Source of the DNA: Blastococcus sp. TF02A-26
GTDB lineage: Bacteria; Actinomycetota; Actinomycetes; Mycobacteriales; Geodermatophilaceae
NCBI RefSeq assembly: GCF_003319125.1
Contig: NZ_QOHG01000001.1
Location: 367,944-431,943, forward strand
Direction: 5' to 3'
Length of the DNA stretch: 64,000 nucleotides
The position numbers and the translations under genes were made by a program. How positions within the stretch are numbered: the stretch's first letter is position 1; the number at the start of each line of letters is the position of its first letter. The notes beneath the pieces are model-generated. The model was not told the DNA's origin. It made no database searches and worked only from the letters and a program-made list of their open reading frames with translations. This document shows, piece after piece, positions 25,524 through 34,500 of this stretch.

Positions 25524-25916
25524 TCAGCGGGCCAGGCGCAGCGGGAGGGGGCCCACCGGGAGGACGTCGTCCAGTCCGGTCAGGCTCACCACCCGCCGCA
25601 CGCACCCGGCGGCGGCGACCAGCTGCATCCGCCGGCCGCGCTCGGCCGCGGTCCGCTGCACCGAGAGCAGGGCCGAGAGCCCGCCGCAGTCGCAGAAGTC
25701 CACGCCCGAGGCGTCGACCTGCCAGATCCGGGCGCTCCCGGTCGCGAGCGGGTGCACCGCCTCGACCAGCAGGTGCGCGGAACAGTGGTCGAGTTCGCCG
25801 GTGACCGTGACGAACCCCGCTGGGACGTCGACGACCACGAGCAGGGAGGGTCCGGGCGGTGCCGGGGGGACCGGCAGCGCGACCTCGGGGAACCAGGGGA
25901 GGGGGGCGAGGGACAT
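25524..25916 (-). CDS. STAS-domain protein (anti-anti-sigma-like)
   Basis: 130 aa, single STAS fold at about 25-125. In SpoIIAA-type antagonists the phosphorylated serine sits in D-S-S-G-L; here the aligned segment is FCDCGGLSALL, so serine is replaced by glycine. The protein may therefore be a non-phosphorylatable partner or a sensor module. The start at ATG 25916 lies 240 bp from the divergent CheB-like gene. A second STAS protein of similar layout is encoded at 30993-31412, so two STAS genes bracket the signalling block. Confidence 0.8.
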   Translation of the reverse strand: MSLAPLPWFPEVALPVPPAPPGPSLLVVVDVPAGFVTVTGELDHCSAHLLVEAVHPLATGSARIWQVDASGVDFCDCGGLSALLSVQRTAAERGRRMQLVAAAGCVRRVVSLTGLDDVLPVGPLPLRLAR

Positions 25917-26156
25917 GGGCGACCACCGTCTCGACGGTGGCACCGGACCCGGTGGGCACCGTCGCGAGAGACGTGCACACGGCCGGGGCTTCGACCGAGG
26001 GACACGATACCGTGCGGTCCGTTCTCGTGCCGAGTCCCCGGTCGCGACCCACCCGTGGTCGCGCCGGTCACCGGGAGGGAGGATGACGACCGCGAGGGGA
26101 GCGCCCCCACCGCACTCGACCGGCCGCGGGTGGACCGGTGACGGACGGAGATCCGC

Positions 26157-27200
26157 GTGACACCGAGCAACTCCACGACCCGGCGGGACCTGGTCGTGGT
26201 CGGCGCGTCGGCCGGTGGCGTCGAGGCGCTCCGTCAGATGTTGGGGTCGCTGCCGCCGGACCTGCCGGCGACCGTGCTGGTCGTGTCGCACCTGCCGACC
26301 AGCGCGCACAGCCACCTGCCTCAGATCCTCGACCGGGTGGCGGCCCTCCCGGTGCGCGCGGCGGTCGACGGAGCCCCGCTGACGCCGGGGACGGTGTGGG
26401 TCGCCGTCCCCGACCGGCACCTGATGGTGGTCGACGGCCACGTCGCGCTGTCGCGGGGGCCGCGGGAGAACGGCCACCGGCCCGCCGTCGACGTGCTGTT
26501 CCGCTCGGCCGCCCGGGCCGCGGGTCCGCGCGTGATCGGGGTGGTGCTGTCCGGCGCGCTGGACGACGGGACGGCCGGCATGGTGGCCATCCGTGCCCGC
26601 GGCGGCGTCGGTGTGGTCCAGGATCCCGAGGAGGCCATGTACGGCAGCATGCCGCGGCACGCCAGGGAGATCGGTGGCGCCGAGCACGTGGTCGCCCTCG
26701 ACGCGCTGCCGAAGCTGCTCGACGACCTGCTCGCGGAGGAGGTCGACGCGAGCGAGGCACCCCCGCCCAGCGAGCTGATGGACATGGAGACCGCGATGGC
26801 CCGGCTGGACATCGACGCGATGAACGCCGACGACCGACCCGGCAGCCCCTCCGGCTTCGGCTGCCCCAGCTGCCACGGGGCGCTGTTCGCCATCGACGAG
26901 GGCGGGCTGGAGCGGTTCCGCTGCCGGGTCGGGCACGCGTGGTCCCCGGAGGCCCTGGCCGAGGAGCAGTCGCAGGCCCTGGAGGGGGCGTTGTGGATGG
27001 CGTTGCGCGGGCTGGAGGAGCGGGCGGCGCTCGCCCTGCGGATGGGGGAGCGGGCCGAGGACCGCGGCCACCTGCACACGGCGGCGACGTTCCGCCGGCG
27101 GCACGACGAGGCCCAGAACGCGGCGATGCTGCTGCGGGCCCTGCTGGAGCGCGGCGACTTCGACGGCGAGGCGCTCCCAGACGCCATCGGTGAGGGCTGA
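26157..27200 (+). CDS. CheB-like protein-glutamate methylesterase domain protein
   Basis: 347 aa. The methylesterase catalytic triad is recognisable: Ser18 in GASAGG, His45 in VVSHLP, and Asp137 in SGALDDG. There is no N-terminal receiver domain, so control by CheA-type phosphorylation is unlikely. The C-terminal ~130 residues carry [10 protein letters not shown] ... [10 protein letters not shown], a zinc-ribbon-like Cys/His set, followed by a helical tail. This architecture is known from CheB proteins paired with CheR-PAS proteins, as here (3-bp gap). GTG start at 26157. No chemoreceptor, CheA, CheW or flagellar gene lies in the window, so the target is probably not classical chemotaxis. Confidence 0.85.
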   Translation: MTPSNSTTRRDLVVVGASAGGVEALRQMLGSLPPDLPATVLVVSHLPTSAHSHLPQILDRVAALPVRAAVDGAPLTPGTVWVAVPDRHLMVVDGHVALSRGPRENGHRPAVDVLFRSAARAAGPRVIGVVLSGALDDGTAGMVAIRARGGVGVVQDPEEAMYGSMPRHAREIGGAEHVVALDALPKLLDDLLAEEVDASEAPPPSELMDMETAMARLDIDAMNADDRPGSPSGFGCPSCHGALFAIDEGGLERFRCRVGHAWSPEALAEEQSQALEGALWMALRGLEERAALALRMGERAEDRGHLHTAATFRRRHDEAQNAAMLLRALLERGDFDGEALPDAIGEG

Positions 27201-27203
27201 CCG

Positions 27204-29144
27204 GTGAGCATGGGCGGGGAACCGGAGGACCGGGCGGACGACGTCCGGGACGGCGCGCCCGACGACGTACTCGACGACGACGGGCTCGACGGCTCGGCCG
27301 AGGACGCGTCGGCGGGTCTGGACACCGCCTTCGAGGCGCTGCTGGTGTATCTGCGCGAGCAGCGCGGGTTCGACTTCACCGGGTACAAGCGACCGAGCCT
27401 CGTCCGGCGGGTGCGCCGCCGCATGAGCGAGGTCGGCATCTCCGGGTTCGCCGAGTACCAGGACCTCCTCGAGGTGCACCCCGAGGAGTTCGCCCCGCTC
27501 TTCAACACCATCCTGATCAACGTCACGAGCTTCTTCCGGGACCGGCCGGCCTGGGACCACCTGCGCGACCGCCTGCTGCCGGACCTGCTGGCCGGTGCCG
27601 GGCAGGCGATCCGGATCTGGAGCGCCGGGTGTGCGTCGGGCCAGGAGGCCTACAGCCTGGCGATCCTGCTGGCCGAGGCGCTCGGGCCCGAGGAGTTCCG
27701 CCAGCGCGTCAAGATCTACGCCACGGACGTCGACGAGGAGGCGCTCACCCAGGCGCGCCAGGCGGTGTACTCCGAGCGGGAGCTGACCGGGTTGTCGCCC
27801 GAGCAGGTCGAGGCGTACTTCCAGCCGGAGGGGGCGCGGTTCGCCTTCCGCAAGGACCTGCGCCGGTCGGTGATCTTCGGGCGCAACGACCTCGTCCAGG
27901 ACGCGCCGATCTCGCACGTCGACCTGCTGCTGTGCCGCAACACCCTCATGTACTTCAACGCCGAGACGCAGAACCGCATCCTCGGACGGCTGCACTTCGC
28001 GATGAACCCCCAGGGCCTGCTGTTCCTCGGCAAGGCCGAGATGCTGCTGTCGCACCCCCAGCTGTTCGCGCCGGTCGACCTGACGCGGCGGTTCTTCCAC
28101 AAGCGGGGCGGCGGGCGCCGGGCCTCCGGCCGGGTCGTCGTCCCGGTGGTGCCGGAGGCCCTCGTGGGTCCGGAGAGCCAGCTCGCCCGGCTGCAGCAGG
28201 AGGCCATCCTGTCGGCCCCCGCCGCGCAGCTGGCCCTCGACGCCGCCGGCCGGCTGGCCATGGTCAACCACCAGGCCGAGCGGTTGCTGCGCGTCGACCG
28301 GCGGGACCTGGGGCGGCCGTTCCAGGACCTCGAGGTCTCCTACCGGCCGGCGGAGCTGCGCGGCGCGGTCGCCGAGGCGGCCGAGACGCGGCGGCCGGTG
28401 TGGCTGCGCGGGATCGAGCGGCACCAGCCCGGGCAGGAGTCCGTCGTCCTCGACATCCAGGTCCTCCCGCTCCACGGGGAGGACGGTGGGCTGCTGGGCA
28501 CCTCGGTCGTCTTCGAGGACGTCACCCGCTACCGGCGCCTGCAGGCCGAGCTGGAGTACGCCAACCGCCAGCTCGAGACGGCCTACGAGGAGCTCCAGTC
28601 GACCAACGAGGAACTGGAGACCACCAACGAGGAGCTCCAGTCGACGGTCGAGGAGCTGGAGACCACCAACGAGGAGCTCCAGTCGACCAACGAGGAACTG
28701 GAGACGATGAACGAGGAGCTCCAGTCGATGAACGACGAGCTCCACACGACCAACGAGGACCTGCGGGCCAGCACCGAGGAGGTCGGTGCCCTCAACCAGT
28801 TCATGTCCGGCGTGATGAGCAGCTTCCACGCCGGCGTCGTCGTGGTCGACTCCGACCTGCGGGTGCTGGTCTGGAACGCCGCGGCCGAGGAGCTGTGGGG
28901 GTTGCGGCAGGACGAGGTGCAGGGGCAGTACGTGCTCAACCTCGACATCGGGCTGCCGGTGTCCGAGCTGCACCCCCTGCTGCGCCGCCAGGTGTCCGGC
29001 CAGGCCGGGGGGCACGAGACCGTGGAGGTCGACGCCGTCAACCGGCGGGGTCGGCCGGTCCGGGTGCGGGTGACGGTCAGCGCCTTCACCGCCCGGGACG
29101 GCGAGCGCGGCGGCGCGGTCGTGCTCATGGACCCGACGAGCTGA
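27204..29144 (+). CDS. CheR-type methyltransferase with coiled coil and PAS domains
   Basis: 646 aa. The CheR N-terminal helical domain (about 40-110, GFDFTGYKRPSLVRRVRRRM) and SAM-binding domain (about 115-310: INVTSFFRD, IWSAGCASGQEAYSLAI, LLLCRNTLMYFN) are intact. A PAS-like domain follows (about 330-445), then a heptad coiled coil built from EELQSTN/EELETTN repeats (about 460-525), and a second PAS domain (about 530-640). The SAM-binding GCASGQEAYS motif suggests active methylation. It follows the CheB-like gene by 3 bp. The two together form a reversible methylation pair with sensory PAS inputs; the receptor being methylated is unknown. Confidence 0.88.
   Translation: MSMGGEPEDRADDVRDGAPDDVLDDDGLDGSAEDASAGLDTAFEALLVYLREQRGFDFTGYKRPSLVRRVRRRMSEVGISGFAEYQDLLEVHPEEFAPLFNTILINVTSFFRDRPAWDHLRDRLLPDLLAGAGQAIRIWSAGCASGQEAYSLAILLAEALGPEEFRQRVKIYATDVDEEALTQARQAVYSERELTGLSPEQVEAYFQPEGARFAFRKDLRRSVIFGRNDLVQDAPISHVDLLLCRNTLMYFNAETQNRILGRLHFAMNPQGLLFLGKAEMLLSHPQLFAPVDLTRRFFHKRGGGRRASGRVVVPVVPEALVGPESQLARLQQEAILSAPAAQLALDAAGRLAMVNHQAERLLRVDRRDLGRPFQDLEVSYRPAELRGAVAEAAETRRPVWLRGIERHQPGQESVVLDIQVLPLHGEDGGLLGTSVVFEDVTRYRRLQAELEYANRQLETAYEELQSTNEELETTNEELQSTVEELETTNEELQSTNEELETMNEELQSMNDELHTTNEDLRASTEEVGALNQFMSGVMSSFHAGVVVVDSDLRVLVWNAAAEELWGLRQDEVQGQYVLNLDIGLPVSELHPLLRRQVSGQAGGHETVEVDAVNRRGRPVRVRVTVSAFTARDGERGGAVVLMDPTS
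28587..28766 (+). repeat. 21/42-bp in-frame tandem repeat encoding coiled coil
   Basis: GAGGAGCTCCAG recurs at 28587, 28629, 28671 and 28713, exactly 42 bp apart, with alternate 21-bp half-units (GAGGAACTGGAGAC type) between them. Each 21 bp encodes one heptad. The near-identity of codons points to recent internal duplication or gene conversion. Nearly invariant heptads are also a family trait. Confidence 0.85.
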
Positions 29145-29172
29145 TCCCGGGGCCGCCGGGGGACGCGGGTCG

Positions 29173-30510
29173 TCAGCCGGCCGCGATGACCTCGTCGGCG
29201 TGACCCTGGACGACCAGGGTCGCGAGGTCGCGGACCTTGACGTTGAGCCGGTTGCTCAACGTCACCATCCGGGCGAAGGCGTCGTCGGCGTCGACGCCCA
29301 GCCGGGCCATCAGCACGCCCTTGGCCTGGTCGATGACCGCGCGGGTGCTCAGGGCGCGTTCCAGGTTCGCGGCCAGATCGCGCAGGGCCTGTCGCTCCAT
29401 GACGCTCTCCAGCACGCCGGCCACCGCCCCGGCCACCAGTGTCGTGAGCCGGCGGTCGGGGGCGCCGAAGGCCGCTCCGGCGCGCGCGTACAGGTTGAGC
29501 ACCCCCGCGTGCTCACCGCCGGCGGACACCGGGACGGCCAGCACGCTGCGGACCGGGCCCTCGGCCACGATCCGACGCAGCCGCGGCCAGCGCCCGTCGG
29601 CGGTGACGTCCTCGGTCACCACGGCGGACCCGGTGGCGTAGGCCTCCCAGCAGGGACCGTCCTCGGCCCGGAGCTGCGCGCCGTCGAACGCCTGGGCCTC
29701 CGGCGACTCGCTGCCCTGCCACCGGGGGGACGCCGGGGCGCCGATGGTGAGACTGACCCAGTCGGCCGCCGGGACGGCGCTCCGGACGACGGCGGCCATG
29801 CGCCCGAGCAGCCGTTGCCGGTCGGCCTCGGCCAGGCCGAGGGCGGCGAGCTCGCTGAGCGCCGTCGCCAGGCTCTCCGACTCCCCCGGCGACGCGGCGC
29901 CGCCCGCCGAGACCTCGCCCGGGCCCTCGGAGGGTGCGGGATCTCCCAGGACCCACTGCAGTCGTGCGTCGGCGGGGCGGTCGTGCACCCGGTCGGCGAA
30001 GCCGAGGAGGTGGTGGCGTGCCGGTCGACCGGTCCGGCCGGTGATCGTGACCGTCAGCCGGCGCTCGGTCGCGTGCCCGGTGCGCAGGTCGCGCACCGCG
30101 GCGCGGAGGGCGGGCACGTCGGCCGGGTCGAGGTAGACGCTCAGCGGTTTGCCGTGCAGCCGGTGGGGGGCGACGCCGAGCGCCTCGGCGAAGGCGGGGT
30201 TGACGTCCACCAGCCGACCGGTGCCGTCGGTCGCGCACAGGCCGATCGGGACCAGCGCGGCCAGCCGCGTCCGCCAGTGTCGCTCCTCCTCGTGGCGGTG
30301 CAGCATCGCCCGGATCTGCTCGTGCTGGGCGGCCAGCTCCGCCTCGGCGACCCGCAGCTCCTCCTGGGCCACCGACAGGTCGGCGAGCTCCTCGAGTGCC
30401 CGTTGCCCCGGGGAGCCGAACCCCCGCCGGGTCAGCAGGTCCGCCAGCTCGGCCAGCGGCGATGCCGGGTCCCCGGCGCCCTCGGGCAGCAGGCCCGCCG
30501 GGTCGCTCAC
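29173..30510 (-). CDS. PAS-GAF-ANTAR regulator
   Basis: 445 aa. Short coiled coil (about 40-75), PAS domain (about 85-165, GLCATDGTGRLVDVNPAFAEALG), GAF domain (about 215-370, with AEDGPCWEAYATGSAV and VRSVLAVPVS), and a C-terminal ANTAR domain (about 375-440: ALSTRAVIDQAKGVLMARLGVDADDAF). ANTAR domains bind two-hexaloop RNA and prevent transcription termination. GTG start at 30510 overlaps the next upstream gene's stop (GTGA). Two sensory modules ahead of an RNA-binding output make this a post-initiation stress or light/redox regulator; the signal is unknown. Confidence 0.88.
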   Translation of the reverse strand: MSDPAGLLPEGAGDPASPLAELADLLTRRGFGSPGQRALEELADLSVAQEELRVAEAELAAQHEQIRAMLHRHEEERHWRTRLAALVPIGLCATDGTGRLVDVNPAFAEALGVAPHRLHGKPLSVYLDPADVPALRAAVRDLRTGHATERRLTVTITGRTGRPARHHLLGFADRVHDRPADARLQWVLGDPAPSEGPGEVSAGGAASPGESESLATALSELAALGLAEADRQRLLGRMAAVVRSAVPAADWVSLTIGAPASPRWQGSESPEAQAFDGAQLRAEDGPCWEAYATGSAVVTEDVTADGRWPRLRRIVAEGPVRSVLAVPVSAGGEHAGVLNLYARAGAAFGAPDRRLTTLVAGAVAGVLESVMERQALRDLAANLERALSTRAVIDQAKGVLMARLGVDADDAFARMVTLSNRLNVKVRDLATLVVQGHADEVIAAG

Positions 30511-30926
30511 GACCGGCCGGTCCGGTCGTCGTCGTCGGCGGAGCTGCCGAGCTCCGCCTCGGCGGCGGCGTCGTCGGTCGCTGCCTCCGTGCGGTCGTCG
30601 ACGGCCAGTGCCCGGTGCTGCTCGGCCCGGCTCCGGTGCCCGGCCACGTCTCCGACCTGGTGGTCGGCGGCCTTGTCGTGCATCTCGGCGGCCGCCTCGT
30701 GCGCGCGGGCCGCGCGCTCGTGCCCCTCCGCCGCGCGGTGGTGGGCGGCGCGGGCACGCTCGGCGGAGGCCTCGGCGCGCTCCCGGGCAGCCACCGCGTC
30801 CTGCGCGGACGGCAGCCGGCCGGCACTCAACCGCTCCAGCCGGTCGGCGAGCTCGCGGGTGCGCTCACCCGCCTCTGCCGCCCGCTCGGCGGCCTGCTGC
30901 ATGGCGTCCCCAGCCCGAGAGTCCAT
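30507..30926 (-). CDS. Alanine-rich coiled-coil protein of unknown function
   Basis: 139 aa, very rich in Ala, Arg, Glu and His, predicted as one long coiled coil (about 5-110), with repeated patterns such as AAERAAEAGERTRELADRLERL and HHRAAEGHERAARAHEAAAEMHDKAADHQ. No signal peptide or membrane segment. Translationally coupled to the ANTAR regulator. I do not recognise a defined family; similar short coiled-coil proteins accompany GAF-ANTAR genes in related actinobacteria. It could be a partner or scaffold of the regulator. Confidence 0.6.
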   Translation of the reverse strand: MDSRAGDAMQQAAERAAEAGERTRELADRLERLSAGRLPSAQDAVAARERAEASAERARAAHHRAAEGHERAARAHEAAAEMHDKAADHQVGDVAGHRSRAEQHRALAVDDRTEAATDDAAAEAELGSSADDDDRTGRS

Positions 30927-30992
30927 GCCCCCATCCTCCTCGGATCGGGCGTCTCCGCACCCCGGCGGGCGCGCGGACGCCTGACGGCCGGA

Positions 30993-31412
30993 TCAGGCGG
31001 GCAGCGGCGGTCGTGCGCGGTGGCCCGCCGGGTGGCGCAGCCGCTCGCTGAGCGGACGGATCCGGAGGCGGCCGGGCTCGACGGCGAGCACGTCGGTCAG
31101 GCCCACCAGCGCCACGAGCCGGCGGACGCAGTGGCTGGCGCCCACCAGGTGCACCGTGGCGCCGGACCGGGCGGCCATCTCGCGCAGGTCGAGCAGGGCG
31201 GCCAGGCCGTCGCCGTCGCAGAAGGTGAGGGCCTCGGCGTCGAGCCACCAGTCGGGGTGTCCCCGGGCGACCAGGGCGGGTGCGATCGCGGCGATGCGCG
31301 GGGCGGAACAGGAGTCGAGCTCGCCGCTGAGCGTGATCAGGGCCGCGGTCACGTCGACCGAGACCTCGAGCGAGCCGGCGGGGTCGAGGGAGAAGGGCGG
31401 GAGCTGGGACAT
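30993..31412 (-). CDS. STAS-domain protein with aspartate at the phosphoserine position
   Basis: 139 aa, STAS domain at about 10-115. The segment aligned with the SpoIIAA phosphorylation loop (D-S-S-G-L) reads FCDGDGLAALL, placing Asp where the regulated serine usually lies. This could mimic a permanently phosphorylated state. The C-terminus is Arg/Pro-rich. Start ATG 31412 faces icmF. Likely related to the 25.5-kb STAS protein by duplication, since both have the (V/L)V..GL.DVL and CVRR(V/L)V elements. The partner (anti-sigma kinase) is not in the window. Confidence 0.78.
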   Translation of the reverse strand: MSQLPPFSLDPAGSLEVSVDVTAALITLSGELDSCSAPRIAAIAPALVARGHPDWWLDAEALTFCDGDGLAALLDLREMAARSGATVHLVGASHCVRRLVALVGLTDVLAVEPGRLRIRPLSERLRHPAGHRARPPLPA

Positions 31413-31425
31413 CGGCGACGCTCCG

Positions 31426-31577
31426 TACGTGGCGAAACGCTGGCCGGATGTTCGACCTGGCGAAACGGTACGACGACGTCCGACATCCCGACAGGGTCCA
31501 AGTGCCCGGACGATCCGTGGATGTCCAAGCACCATGCGGTACCGTTTGCGTTGACGTCCAAGTACCCGGAGGACCGA
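31426..31577. promoter_or_regulatory. Repeat-rich divergent control region upstream of icmF
   Basis: Direct repeats TCCAAGTGCCCGGACGA (31497-31513) and TCCAAGTACCCGGAGGA (31557-31573) lie exactly 60 bp apart, with a partial copy TCCAAGCACC at 31524-31533. The second copy contains the icmF ribosome site. AAACGGTAC (31463-31471) is inverted as GTACCGTTT (31539-31547), and TGGCGAAACG occurs twice (31430-31439 and 31458-31467). These may be regulator sites for icmF or the STAS gene. No clear -10/-35 pair was settled. Confidence 0.4.
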
Positions 31578-34500
31578 GTGCCCGCTCCCGCCCTGCACGT
31601 GCCCGTCCACCCGGTCCGCTTCGTGACCGCGGCCAGCCTCTTCGACGGCCACGACGCCGCGATCAACGTGATGCGGCGGCTGCTGCAGAGCCAGGGCGCG
31701 GAGGTGGTGCACCTGGGCCACGACCGCGGGGTCGACGCCGTCGTCCGGGCGGCATTGGAGGAGGACGTGCAGGGCGTCGCCGTCTCCTCCTACCAGGGTG
31801 GGCACGTCGAGTACTTCAGCTATCTCCGGGAGCGGCTGAGCGCGGCCGGGGCCGGCCACGTGCAGGTCTTCGGCGGCGGAGGCGGGGTGATCGTCGCCGA
31901 GGAGATCGCGCTGCTGCGCGAGCGCGGGGTGCGGATCTTCTCCCCGGAGGACGGCGCCCGTCTGGGCCTGCCCGGGATGATCAACGAACTGGTCCGGGCG
32001 TGCGACGTCGACCTGGCCGCGACCGCGCCGTCCGCCGAGGCGGTCCTGGCCGGGGACCGGGCGGCGCTGGCACGGGCCCTGACGGTGCTGGAGGCCGGGC
32101 GGGCGCCGGAGCTCGCGGCGCGGCTGCGGGAGGCGGCCGCGGCCCGCACGGTGCCGGTCCTCGGCATCACCGGCACCGGCGGGTCGGGCAAGTCCTCGCT
32201 CACCGACGAGCTGCTGCGCCGGCTGCGGCTGGACCAGGGCGACCGGTTGAGGGTCGCCGTCCTCGCGATCGACCCGACCCGCCGGCGCGGCGGGGGAGCG
32301 CTGCTCGGCGACCGGATCCGCATGAACGCGCTGGAGGAGACGGTCGAGGGCGACCGCACCTTCTTCCGCTCGCTGGCCACCCGCACCGCCGGCGCGCAGG
32401 TCCCCGAGCACCTGGACGACGTGCTCGCCGCGGTGGAGGCCGCCGGGTTCGACCTCGTGGTCGTCGAGACGCCGGGGATCGGCCAGGGCGACGCGGCGAT
32501 CGTGCCGTTCAGCGACGTCTCGCTGTACGTGATGACGCCGGAGTTCGGGGCGGCCTCGCAGCTGGAGAAGATCGACATGCTCGACTTCGCCGACGTCGTC
32601 GCGGTCAACAAGTTCGAGCGCCGCGGCGCCGCGGACGCCCGCCGCGACGTCGCGCGGCAGCTGGTGCGCAACCGCGAGGCGTTCGGGCAGCCGTGGGAGT
32701 CGATGCCGGTCTTCGGCACCAGCGCCGCCCGGTTCAACGACGACGGCGTCACCGCGCTGTACCAGCACCTGCGCGCGCTGCTGGCCGACCGCGGGCTGGC
32801 CGTCGGTGAGGGTGCGCTGCCCGCGGTCGACGTCCGGGCCTCGTCGGCGCTCGCGGGCGTGGTCCCGGCCTCCCGCGCCCGGTACCTGGCCGAGATCACC
32901 GAGACCGTGCGCGGCTACCACCGGGTCACCGAGGAGCAGGCCGAGCTGGCCCGCCGTCGCCAGCACCTGAGCACCGCCGCCGCCGTCCTGGAGGGGGACG
33001 CCGCGGCGGCGGCCCGTGCGGCCGCCGACGGCACCGAGCTGCTGCACGAGGTGCGCGAGTTGCTGGAGCGCTGGCCGGTCACCGTGGAGCAGTACTCCGG
33101 CGACGAGCTGACCTACACGGTGCGGGGCAGGGACATCACCGTCCCGCTGACCACTCGAACGCTCTCAGGTACCGAGGTGCGGCGGGTCGCGCTGCCCCGG
33201 ACCCGGGACGAGGGCGAGCTGGTCCGCTTCCTGCGGCGGGAGAACCTGCCCGGCGCCTTCCCGTTCACCGCCGGCGTCTTCCCGGTCAAGCGGGAGGGCG
33301 AGGCGCCGGCGCGGATGTTCGCCGGCGAGGGCGACGCCTTCCGCACCAACCGCCGGTTCCGGCTGCTCAGCGAGGGCCAGCCGGCCACCCGGCTGTCGAC
33401 GGCGTTCGACTCGGTGACGCTCTACGGGCGGGACCCGGAGCTGCGGCCCGACGTCTACGGCAAGGTCGGGACGTCCGGGGTCTCGATCGCGACGCTGGAC
33501 GACATGCGGGAGCTGTACGCCGGCTTCGACCTGTGCGCGCCGACCACCTCGGTGTCGATGACGATCAACGGCCCGGCGCCGGCGATCCTCGCGATGTTCC
33601 TGAACACCGCGATCGAGCAGCGGCTGGCGCGGTTCCGCGAGGAGGAGGGCCGCGAGCCCGACGCCGGCGAGGCCGAGGAGCTCCGCGCCTGGGTGCTGGC
33701 CAACGTCCGCGGGACGGTGCAGGCCGACATCCTCAAGGAGGACCAGGGCCAGAACACCTGCATCTTCTCCACCGAGTTCGCGCTGCGGTGCATGGCCGAC
33801 ATCCAGGAGTGGTTCATCGACTCCCGGGTGCGCAACTTCTACTCGGTGTCGATCTCCGGCTACCACATCGCCGAGGCCGGGGCGAACCCCATCAGCCAGC
33901 TCGCGTTCACCCTCGCCAACGCCTTCACCTACGTCGAGGCATACCTCGCTCGCGGCATGGCGATCGACGACTTCGCGCCGAACCTCTCCTTCTTCTTCTC
34001 CAACGGGATGGACGCCGAGTACACGGTCATCGGCCGGGTGGCCCGCCGGATCTGGGCGGTGGCCATGCGCGACCGCTACGGCGCCGGCCCGCGTGCCCAG
34101 CAGCTGAAGTACCACGTGCAGACGTCGGGGCGGTCGCTGCACGCGCAGGAGATGGACTTCAACGACATCCGCACCACGCTGCAGGCGCTGTGCGCGATCT
34201 ACGACAACGCCAACAGCCTGCACACCAACGCCTACGACGAGGCCGTGACCACGCCGTCGGCGCACTCGGTCCGCCGCGCGCTGGCCATCCAGATGATCAT
34301 CGACCGCGAGTGGGGCCTGGCGGCGAACGAGAACCCGCTGCAGGGGTCGGCGATCGTCGAGGAGCTGACCGACCTCGTCGAGGCGGCGGTGCTGGAGGAG
34401 TTCGACCGGATCTCCGAGCGCGGCGGCGTGCTCGGTGCGATGGAGACCGGCTACCAGCGCGGGCGAATCCAGGACGAGTCGATGCTCTACGAGCACCGCA

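Noticed and set aside
25917..29015. Minus-strand open frame extending the STAS gene by over 1,000 residues across the CheB/CheR genes
   Set aside because: Antisense shadow of two well-defined plus-strand proteins; STAS similarity is confined to the part starting at 25916.
26157..29144. Classical chemotaxis cluster
   Set aside because: No receptors, CheA, CheW, CheY or flagellar genes are present; the CheB-like protein lacks a receiver domain.
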